Origin: Thraustochytrium sp. TN22
Taxonomy: Eukaryota; Sar; Bigyra; Thraustochytrida; Thraustochytriidae
NCBI GenBank assembly: GCA_013306675.1
Contig: JABLUY010000201.1
Coordinates: 1-64,000, forward strand
Direction of reading: 5' to 3'
DNA length: 64,000 bases
Every line of letters begins with the position of its first letter. Position 1 is the stretch's first letter. Below the pieces are notes generated by a model. That model was not told where the DNA came from, made no database searches, and was given only the letters and a program-made list of their open reading frames with translations. The translations under genes were made by a program, and so were the position numbers. Positions 1 to 8,647 of the stretch are shown in pieces.

Positions 1-54
<54 letters not shown>
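1..54. repeat. (CGG)n trinucleotide repeat
   Basis: Eighteen uninterrupted CGG units begin at the window edge. In the frame of the b5-domain gene they read as poly-alanine. Confidence 0.9.
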
Positions 55-55
<1 letters not shown>

Positions 56-431
56 TGGCGAGGGGGAGGACGGCCTGTGCGAGCTGTGCAGGGTGCACGG
101 CACGCGACGCGTGGCGGGCAGCCGCGGGGTGTCGGCGCCGGACCTCTTCGTGACCATGTGTGAGGTGCGGCAGCATCGGAGCGAGAACGACTGCTGGATC
201 ATGTCGCGCGACCGCGTGTACGACGTGAGCTTTTACCTGTACGATCACCCCGGTGGGTCGCGGAGCTTGCTGCGTCGTGCGGGCGGGGTGCGCGACTGCG
301 ACGAGGACTATGGGTTCCACAGCAGGGCCGGGAAGGAAGTCTGGCACCGCGTTTGCATTGGCCGCATCGTGCCGTGCGAGACGCCGCCCGGCATGGTGGG
401 CGACATGGACAAAGGTTGTGTTATTTTGTAA
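1..431 (+). CDS. Cytochrome b5-domain protein, 5' partial, with C-terminal CaaX-like motif
   Basis: The frame is open from the window edge (first full codon at position 3) to a TAA at 429-431, so the 5' end lies outside. The first 17 visible codons are GCG (poly-Ala), followed by an acidic patch and a CELC pair. A cytochrome b5-like heme domain follows, with the HPGG motif (YDHPGG) as first axial His and a second His in YGFHSRAG. Known b5 domains bind heme and pass electrons to desaturases, hydroxylases or reductases. No oxidoreductase domain is visible in this fragment. The protein ends in Cys-Val-Ile-Leu, which fits a CaaX box with Leu as last residue (geranylgeranylation type), so membrane attachment by prenylation is inferred. 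Whether poly-Ala is really translated depends on the unseen upstream part. Confidence 0.75.
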
Positions 432-662
432 GAGAAGACTTGGACGGGCGGGGCGGCCAACTGTGTATAGAAGGGCCTCAGTGTAAGGGCCTCAGTGTAA
501 GGTGAAGCGTGAGAAGCGAAGGAAACATTGGGTAGCGAGCAAGCAACACAAGACACGCTCCACGCAGACAATGAAACACAAACAAACAAACAGACAGACA
601 AACAAGCAAAGAAACAAAGAAACAAACAAGATTCACGTTCTGCTACTACATGGTACTCACTG
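432..662. other. Convergent 3' intergenic region with short repeats
   Basis: The b5-domain and kinase genes converge here. It holds a perfect 14-bp tandem duplication (gggcctcagtgtaa at 473-486 and 487-500) and an A-rich stretch of CAAA/CAGA/CAAAG units at about 565-632. No gene is visible. Confidence 0.6.
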
Positions 663-2465
663 TCAGTGACCGTGGTCGTCTTTGGCATCGGCGGCGGCTT
701 CGGCGTCTGCCTGCTCCTGGAGGATGCGGTTGGCCTCCCACTGGATATAGGCGAGGTTGATGCAGCGCACCCACTTGGCGGAGAGGCGCGGGTCGTCCGT
801 CTGAAAGAAGCGCGGGCGCGCCTGGGTGAGCACGCGGAAAGCGTTGGCGCGCTTTGCGACCATGATACTAACGAGGTCGGCGACGGAGCCCGCGCCGGGC
901 GTCGGGAGCATGTCGGCGAAGGCGATGCTGCCCTGCATTCCGTCGGCGGAGCCCTTCTTGAAGTCCTCCTTGGACTTGAAGTAGACGAGGCCCTCGGACG
1001 TGAGGACGAGGAAGCGGCGATGCCATGTCTTGATGCGGCCGCCGCGCTTGGTGACGAAGCCAGACATCTTGGGCAGCGCGCCGGTGGGCAGACCGCCGGG
1101 CAGCTTGTCGGGACCACCGACGGCCCCCTGGGCCATGAAGTCTGGGTGCAAACTGGGGTGGCGCACCAGGGCGGCGTGCGCAGCGGCGAAGGCGGGTGCG
1201 GCGCGCGCGGCCTGTCTGGCGGCCTGGGCGCGCTGTGAGAGCACGGTAACATCGGCGGAGTGCTGCAGCGGGACGAACTCGGCTCCGGCGACCGCGGCGC
1301 CGTTTTCACCGTCGTCGCCGCCGTCGTCGTCATTACTGTCCTCCTCGTCAATCTCGCCGTCATCCTCCTCGGAGCCGTCGTCGGCTTCGAAGGCCTGAAA
1401 GGCAGCCATGGTGGCGCGGCGCAGCGCGGTCTGGTAAAAGGCCGTCTTGCGGGCCGAACCCAGTTTGGAGTGGTCGTCCTCATCGGTGGTGGCATCGAGA
1501 TTCTCAGCCTCAGCATCGTGGCGCGCAAGATCGTCGCGCACCGCGGCGAGCATCTCCTCCTCGTCCATGTGGCGGTCGTCGCCCTCGTCATCGGGGAGTT
1601 CGTCGAGAAGCTCGGTGAGCCACTCCGTGCAGTCGCGGGCGGAGGGCCGTTGCTCGGGCTCGTGCGTGAGGCACTCCTGGCAGAGCAGGAAGAGGCTCGA
1701 GGGCGGGCCAAAGTCGGCCTCGATGGCCGCCATCTCGTCCGCATTGACGTCGAAGCCGGTCATGGGCTGGCGCACGAGGAAGTTGTCGCGCTTGCCGGGT
1801 ACTTTGCGTGCGATGACCTCTGCCAGCACGATGCCGAGGCTGTACACGTCGGCCTTGATGTCATAGGGCATGCCGAAGATCACTTCGGGCGCCATGAATT
1901 CGTCAGTGCCACACATGGTCATGGGGCGGCCGCGCGAGTCCTTGCCGGCCACAGCGTCACGCGCGAAGCCAAAGTCGCACAGCTTGGGGTGCAGGGTCTC
2001 ATCCAGCAGCACGTTGTCGGTCTTGACGTCGCGGTGGATGAGCCCCCGCTCGTGCATGTAGTTGAGCGCATCCGAGACGCCGCACATGATGTCGACGCGA
2101 AGCTTCCACGAGAGCTCTCGCTTCGACTGCAGCAGGCGCCGCAGGTCGCCGCCGCGGCAATACTCGGTGGCGATGTAGATGGTCTTGTCATCCACCTTGC
2201 AGGCGCCAATGAGCATCACGAGATTCGGATGATGGCACCGGCGCAGGATCGCCAGCTCCTTGCGCAGGTACCGCTCCAGGTCCGGGTCCGTCACCCTTTG
2301 CTTCTTGATGGCTACCGTGAGCCCCATATAATCCGCCTTGAGCACCGTGCTGAAAGCGCCGCGGCCCAGCACGTCCTTGAGTTTGATCTTGCTCTTGTCC
2401 AGGTCATAGTGCTCCCCCTCGAAGTCCTCCAGCGGCCTCGACGAGACCGGCCGCGCCTTGGCCAT
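663..2465 (-). CDS. TKL-type protein kinase with C-terminal PH domain
   Basis: A 600-aa Ser/Thr kinase of tyrosine-kinase-like style. The chosen start at 2465 (MAKARPVSS) sits shortly before the kinase domain; an in-frame upstream Met at 2639 would add 58 Arg-rich residues and looks less likely. Visible motifs are the glycine loop GRGAFSTV (about 34-41), AIKK with Lys54, the catalytic loop HRDVKTDN with Asp146, DFG with Asp164, and GTDEFMAPE. The segment GACKVDDKTIYIATEYC is typical of TKL kinases. All key residues are present, so it should be active. An acidic, Ala-rich linker follows, then a pleckstrin-homology domain at about 467-585 (GFVTKRGGRIKTWHRRFLVL, with a late Trp in KWVRCI), suggesting recruitment to phosphoinositides. 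It is likely a signalling kinase; the substrate is unknown. Confidence 0.88.
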   Translation of the reverse strand: MAKARPVSSRPLEDFEGEHYDLDKSKIKLKDVLGRGAFSTVLKADYMGLTVAIKKQRVTDPDLERYLRKELAILRRCHHPNLVMLIGACKVDDKTIYIATEYCRGGDLRRLLQSKRELSWKLRVDIMCGVSDALNYMHERGLIHRDVKTDNVLLDETLHPKLCDFGFARDAVAGKDSRGRPMTMCGTDEFMAPEVIFGMPYDIKADVYSLGIVLAEVIARKVPGKRDNFLVRQPMTGFDVNADEMAAIEADFGPPSSLFLLCQECLTHEPEQRPSARDCTEWLTELLDELPDDEGDDRHMDEEEMLAAVRDDLARHDAEAENLDATTDEDDHSKLGSARKTAFYQTALRRATMAAFQAFEADDGSEEDDGEIDEEDSNDDDGGDDGENGAAVAGAEFVPLQHSADVTVLSQRAQAARQAARAAPAFAAAHAALVRHPSLHPDFMAQGAVGGPDKLPGGLPTGALPKMSGFVTKRGGRIKTWHRRFLVLTSEGLVYFKSKEDFKKGSADGMQGSIAFADMLPTPGAGSVADLVSIMVAKRANAFRVLTQARPRFFQTDDPRLSAKWVRCINLAYIQWEANRILQEQADAEAAADAKDDHGH

Positions 2466-3139
2466 TGTGACCACGCGCGGGTGCGAGCGTGCGCGAGCGT
2501 GTACGAGCGGGCGCGAGCGGCCGCGATCAAGTCCAGGTCGATCGATGTTGAGGTCGCGGGGCGGGCTCCTGCTCAGGTTCCGGGCTCTGCCACCGACCTC
2601 GAGGTCGCGGCGCGTCCCGCTCGACCAGGTCCGGCTCACGCACCGGCGCGAGGCTAGCTAGCTAGCTACTAGCTAGCTAGCGCGTGGGCTGCGCCTGATC
2701 CGCGTCGTGCAGGCGCGGCGCACTGCAGGCGTAGCCCAGGCACCAGGCGGCCGCGTCCGCGCGCCCCTGACACTCTCACTCTCGCGGCCTCCTCGCTCGC
2801 TCTAGAGCTAGCCTCGCTAGCCAGCTGCCTCGGACCTGGACCGCCCCGCGCGGGAGCCGCTGCGCCGCTCTCCACGCGCCGCCGCCGCCGCCGCCTGCTC
2901 GGCAGCGCTCTGCTCTGCGCCGCTCCGCTCCGCCCCGTCGCTCAGCTCGGCTCGGCTCGGCTCGGCTCTGCACTGCACGCGACGGCGGCGCGCGCGGCGG
3001 AAGCGAGGCGGCGCGCCGCGCCGCGAGCCGCGAGCAGCGGGTTGCACACCCTGGCGGCGGGCCAGGCCAGGCAGGCCAGGCGCCTCGCCTGCCTTGAAGT
3101 GCCTTCACCCCACCTCCGTGTCAAACAGGCACTGTTGCC

Positions 3140-3179
<40 letters not shown>

Positions 3180-3893
3180 CTGCGCAGCGCCCGGCCTCGG
3201 CTGCACGGCCCGAGCGCTGGGACGCGGAGCGGAGGCCGCAGCGCTCTGGCAGCTGGAGAGTCCGAGTCGCCACCGCACCGTCACCGTGTCAGACGACGAT
3301 GCCGGCGTGACGATCGAACGATGCGCACGTGGCAGCGTGTGCACGCCGCTCGCCATCGCACCTTCGGCGCCCTCTTCGACGCCTTCGACAGCCTTCGGCA
3401 CAACAGCAAGTTCCAAGGTTCCACTGCGCAACGCGAAGCAAGCCTTGACTGGAGGGAGGTCCAGGAGTCAGGAGTCCGAGCTCTCGTTGGCAAGGGCGAT
3501 AACGCAGAATGAGTTCTCTTCTCTTTCCTTCTCTTCGCCGGCCCGCCTGCAGCACGTCATGCTCTGTTGTCTGCACTGCTCGTGCCTGGCTCGAGTCCGG
3601 CTCGCCTTGTTCTCCTGCGTGGGCCGCGTGCACCGGCGGCTCGAAGCGCTTGCTTGGCCGCCGCGCGTGACGCAGGCAGCTCTAGCTAGCGGCTAGCTAG
3701 AGTAGCGAGCGAACATGCTTGCTTGCTGGGTTAGCTCAGGAAAAATGCTTGCTGGGTTAGCTCACCGTCGCCAGGGCCACTAGCGACGGCGGACGTGATG
3801 AATGAATAAGTCGTTCAAGTCATTCACATCAGGCTGTGACACGCCAGGCAGTGGCAGTGATAGCCGTCTGTGAAGGTTCTAGAGTAGTTTCCG
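2466..3893. other. Intergenic region upstream of the kinase, no supported gene
   Basis: About 1.4 kb of GC-rich DNA. It has GCTA repeats at 2652-2683 and 3684-3703, a run of ten AGGC units at 3141-3180, and a 19-bp direct repeat (gcttgctgggttagctca) starting at about 3722 and 3749. Several open frames exist on both strands but are low-complexity and resemble no family. Confidence 0.5.
3141..3180. repeat. (AGGC)10 tetranucleotide repeat
   Basis: Ten perfect AGGC units in the kinase upstream region. Confidence 0.95.
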
Positions 3894-4326
3894 TCAGTCC
3901 TTGGCGTTCGGCTCGGACGCAACGGAGCCGGGTGCGCTGCCCGGGTCGAGACCGAGATGCTGGGAGCAGAATTCGGTGCCAGGCTTGATGCTGCGGCGGC
4001 AACTGGGCTGCGCGCAGCGCTTGCCGCCGCCGTGGCCCTTGCAATAGCCGCTGCCCTGGTCCTTTTTGGCGCAGCCGGCATGCTGGCATCGACGGCCGCC
4101 ACCATGCGCGACGCAGAAAAAGGTGGCGCCCTCAGCGCCCTTTGTACAACCATCTTTGTGGCAACGACGGCCGCCGCCGTGGCTCGTGCAGAAGCTTGAG
4201 CCGCTGCGCGCACTGCGCTGGCACTCCGTGACCTCGCAGCGACGGCCGCCGCCATGTCGCTTGCAAAAGCCGCGCCCACGGGCCAGCTTCTCGCACTCGG
4301 CGAAGTTGCAAACCTTGCCGCGCGAG

Positions 4327-4360
<34 letters not shown>

Positions 4361-5441
4361 GGTGCTGGCCAGCTGCAGACGAGGCGACGGAAGAGCTCGA
4401 CAGCGACCTTTCAAAGGTCGATGTCGCAGACTCCATCTCACGCTTGACCCGCTTCGCCGTCCCGTCGGCGGAGAGAACAGCCGCGAGGCTGTCGGACGTG
4501 TCTTCGCGCGGCCGCACGCGTGAGACCACGTGAGGGTTCGATGCTGACGGCGGCGGCGGCGGCGGCGGCGGCGCCTGCTGCAGGCCGACCGCAGCTAGCG
4601 CTGCCGTCCAGCTCTCGTGGCTGCTGCTGCTGCTGCTGCTGCTGCTCGAGCTCGACACGAGCGACGGCCGCCGCTCCTGCTGCTGCGGCTGCTGCTGCTG
4701 CTGAAAGAACTGTTGCAGGTACCTTTGCTGCTGCTCTTGCTGCTGCTCTTGCTGCTGGCGCTGCTGCAGGAGCTGCTGCTGCTGCAGGAGCGGTGGAAGC
4801 CGAAGGAGCTGCTGGTGTTGGCGCTGCTGGTGCTCGAGTAGTTGCTCATGCTGATGGTGGGCTACAAGCGGAAGCTCGGACTGCGCAAACTGCTGCCGTT
4901 GCTGCATGTGCACGTGCGGGTGCTGCAAGAGCGGCTTCTCGTGATGCTGTGGCTGCGATGGTGGGAGAAGTGAAGGCAAAAGGAGATTCCAGAGCGGCTG
5001 GTTGTGCAGCGCCGGCGGCGACTGCTGGTGCTGCTGGTGCTGCTGGTGCTGGTGCTGCGAGTGGAGTGGAAATGACTGACGGTGGGGGTGCTGCTGTTGC
5101 GAATGGTGATGCGAAGGAAGTGGATGATGCACGGTCCGCGACGATAGCGGCGGCGAAGGGGTGCCTGGCGGCGCCAGGACACGACCACCAAAACTCAGGG
5201 CGTCTGGCACGGGTGCCGAAACGCGTACAGCAGCTCGCGAGTCGCGCGCGGCCTGCTCAGCCTGGTCGCGCAGGAGCAGGGCGAGGAGTGCCTGGCGAGG
5301 GTTGCCGGTCGCATCGCTCCCGCTTCCAACGCTGGATGCGCCGAGGCCATGGTTGCTGTCGATGCTTGACGTGGACAATCTCCGTTGGTTCGGTTCGCCC
5401 ATCGCTTTGCCGTGCTCCGACTTGAGTTGGACCTGAATCAT
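3894..5441 (-). CDS. PolyQ protein with five HGGG(R/K)RC zinc-finger repeats (WRKY19-like zinc finger)
   Basis: A 515-aa protein if it starts at MIQVQLK (5441); an in-frame Met at 5585 would add 48 residues. The N-terminal two thirds is Gln/His/Ser/Pro-rich with several polyQ runs and a poly-Ser run. The C-terminus (about 378-495) carries five tandem Cys/His units with spacing roughly C-x4-C-x6-9-C-x3-H, joined by the linker HGGGRRC or HGGGKRC (for example CEVTECQRSARSGSSFC then TSHGGG). Such repeats are abundant in oomycetes and other stramenopiles and are usually annotated as 'WRKY transcription factor 19-like', although no WRKY domain is present. A nuclear regulatory role is plausible from the polyQ plus zinc-finger layout but unproven. 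A TATA-like GCTATATTTC on this strand at 5760-5751 lies about 310 nt upstream. Confidence 0.85.
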
Positions 5442-8400
5442 TGCCCTGGGTCGCCCGGTTGCGGCGTGGCAAGCTGTGGTGGGCGAGCGAACTAGCGCTC
5501 GCCCGGACCCCGGCCTATCCTGCGGACGTCTGTCCACTAGCTTGCTGGTTTGCGCGGGGCTGGCCGGCACGCAGTCTCCACTCACCGCGTTGCAGCTCTG
5601 TTCAAGCTCGTGGCGGCCGGGCCACGGGCGGGCACGAGGACGGAACCCCTGGCTCTCGCCGTGTTAATTGTCGCGCGAGTGATGATCAGCACGTGAGTCG
5701 GATCAAACTGGACGCAGTACGATGTCTTGCGTTGCCCTTGCGCTGCGCTGGAAATATAGCGAGCGACGGCAGCGACGCCCACGAGCAAGCCGGACTCCAG
5801 CGGCCGGCCCACAAACGTGGCCTGCTCGTGCTTGCTCCCTCGCTCGCTTTCTGGCGCCTTAGCGCTCCGTTCTCCTTCGTTGCCCTGCTTGCCCAGCCCA
5901 GCCCAGCCCAGCCCAGCCAGGCCCAGCACACCCAGCACAGCACAGCTGCGCTGGCGGCGCTGGCGCTGGCGCTGGCGCTGCGCAAGGCGCTGCAGGAGCC
6001 CGCCGGCACGCAGCTCGAGCCTCGCTGTGCGTGCTCGAGTTTTGCTCGCTGGTGATGGCGGTTCCCCTCCGCTGGCGCCCGGCCACCGAGATTATAGTAC
6101 GTCGCGCGTGTGGCCGCCCAGCTGGTCCCACTGGCATCCAAGCGCCGCCGATGCGAGCGGACCCGGGCGGCGGGCCGCGGCTGCGCAGCGCCCGCGCCGC
6201 GTCCGCTAAGCGCGCGGCGCAGCTCTGGCTCCCAGCGCTACCCAACGGGGCGCGGGCCTTCATGGCCTCGCGCCGGCCGGCCCGCCTCCGTGCGCCTGGC
6301 TCCGCCTGCGACGGAAGCCGGCAGCTGGACGCGCGCAGCGCGCGTGCCCGCGCCAGGCAGGCGCTGCGTGCGACCACGGGCGAGCTGGCACGAGCTGCGT
6401 GCGACAACCATCGTGTCCAGCGGCAGAGACGAGCGCGGCGGCGCAGCGCAGGCAGCTAGCTGGCCGTGCAAGGCCGGGCCTGGCAGGGCCAGCGTCGCCG
6501 CGACCGGCCGCCACGGCCGGCCTCGGCCCTCGGGCACGCTGCCTGCGTCGGCTGCCATGGCCAGTGCCTGCCCAAGTTCTTCCAGTAGTCCGGGTGGTCG
6601 CGTCGGGCGCGGCGCCAGCCAGCGAGCTGACGAAGCTGAGCTGCCTGAGCAGCTCGCCGCTCAGCGCTGCTGCAGCCGCCAGCGAGCTAGCTAGCAGGTC
6701 CTCGCCGCTCCACGGCATCGTTGGAGTGGCGCTTGCTTCCAGGCCGCCGCCCGCCTCCGAGGCTCCCTGCGACCTTGGCCTGGCCAGGGCGTGCGCCCAA
6801 GTTGCGAGATAGTCAAGTCGAGCGAGACGCGAGAACTGCCAACCATGCCATGTTGATTAAGTCGAGCGAGACGCAAGAACCGCCAACCATCTTGAACCAT
6901 GCCATTCTTACTAGTACCACGGCGTACGTCGTGGTGGCCGGAGCTGCCACTGGCTGGCACATCACGCAACCTGTTTGACAGTGGCAGCTGTGTTGCTCGA
7001 GGCACTGCGCCGCACTGCGAAGCGTGTGGCGTGCATGCACGCATGCATCATCGCACTGTCATCGTGGCCACACGCCGTGTGCAGCTCAGGCTGTGCTGCA
7101 GTGCTGAGCTGGGCCCGGTCTGGCTTGCCATGGTTGTCGTGATCGCAGCTCCAGCTGCTCCCCTGGCCCAGGCCCGCTCGACCGCGACTTCCGCGAGCCG
7201 CTCGCCCGCCTCGCCCGCCTCGCCAGCGCCCTGGCAGCCACGGGCTCGGCCTGCCAGCGCCAGACTGCCAGAGGCGCCGCCTGCCAACTAGCAGCAGGAG
7301 CGGGCCGAGGACGCGGAGGCGGGGCGAGAGCGAAAATCCCACGTGCCGTCGTAGAGCTGGGTTGGGCCCGGTTGGCGCCACCGCGCAGCACGGCGAGCCC
7401 GAACCGCTACCGCAAAGCGGAGGCGCGGCCGCAGCGAGCGAGCGAGCGAGCGAGCGAGACGTGGCGCTGGTTTTCATCGTGATCTCAAGCAAGTTGAACT
7501 TGAACTTGAGCCTTCGAGGGCGACTCGGAGCAAGCGAGCGGCGAGACGAAACCACTGGCGACTGACTCGACGCAGGCGAGCGCACTGCAGCGCGAGCGAA
7601 CTGGTCTCCTCGGTTTGGTACCCCAAGCGAGTGCGTTCGTTGTGCGCTCGAGCGAGCTGGTTGCCGTGAGCGCCGTCCAAGGTCTCTACTAAGATGAGAA
7701 CTCTCCCGAGGCCGCTCGGCGCCTCGGCGCCAGCCGCACGGCCCACGAGCGTGAGCGGCGGCAGGCCGCACGACCGCAGCTGCGGCGCTGGAGGAGGGAC
7801 GGCTTGGAGAGCGGCTCAGCCAGCAGCCATCACCAGCGGCCCCTTACAGTTAGTAGGATCTATTAGCGCTGGCTAGCTAGTCGACGTAGCTCTGGCTACC
7901 TAGCCCGCCCTGCATCCAGTGCATCGGCGGAACACAAGGCTCCGAGTCCTGCTGCGAGTCCGAGTCCCGCGGCTCCGCGCGCGCCGTGCTGTTGTCGACA
8001 GTCCGTTCAGGCCCGGACCAAGTAGGCTGCCTGCTGGCCCAGCACGCGAGGTGGGACTACCGTGCTGAGCCAGCAAGTTCGCGTTGCCAAGCGGTGAAAC
8101 TCGGTCCACTCGTCATCGATACACAACCAGCCGTGGCGTTTCAATCGGTCACCACTGGCGCAACAGCTCTCAAATTTGATGCCCACGGCGTGGCCATGCT
8201 TTGAACTCACGAGTCTGTCAGTCGATTCACCGCACACGCCTCACTCACACGCTGTCAAGCGCAGCCACCGCCGTGCCACTTGCCGTGCCAGAGCGTGCCA
8301 GACCCGTGCCGTCCCTTCCGAGTCGCCGTGCGCACTCTGGCTCTCGATAGGATGTGATCGACCGTTGCATCAGCCACAGATCACTCTCGCCTGATTGCGC

Positions 8401-8647
8401 GTGGCTCCGTGCCGCTCCGTGCCCGTGCCCTCCTCGTTCTGCTCCGGCTTGCGATCCTTTGCTTCGCCCGTCGGCCTAGTACTCCAGCCAGTACCAGCCC
8501 AGCAACCAGGGCAACAAGTTGATGAACAACACAAATTCCGTGCGCCGCTTCTCTTCTCTTCATCTTCAAGGTGGCTTACTAGTTCGCAAGGGTTGGCTTG
8601 GCTCCTCGCCTGACGACAGGCAGGACCTGGCGGCTTGCATGATTGCA
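5442..8647. other. 3.2-kb region without a recognisable gene
   Basis: Both strands contain many open frames of 60-270 codons, but all are Arg/Ala/Pro/Ser-rich in the way GC-rich non-coding DNA gives, and none shows a domain. Visible structure includes CCCAG repeats near 5893-5920, a 45-bp-period duplication at 6812-6891, GCTAGCTAG palindromes near 6683 and 7871, (GCGA)n at 7437-7458, and a TTGAACTTGAA element at 7490-7504. It may hold the promoter and 5' UTR of the zinc-finger gene and the 3' region of the DZIP1-like gene, or a non-coding RNA. Confidence 0.5.
6812..6891. repeat. Imperfect tandem duplication, period about 45 bp
   Basis: Two copies of a segment containing aagtcgagcgagacgc and gccaaccat start at about 6812 and 6857, with a few substitutions (cgagaactg versus caagaaccg). 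Confidence 0.85.

Noticed and set aside
3042-3696. Small plus-strand frames (156 and 200 codons) between kinase and zinc-finger genes
   Set aside because: They read through the AGGC repeat and show no recognisable domain or balanced composition.
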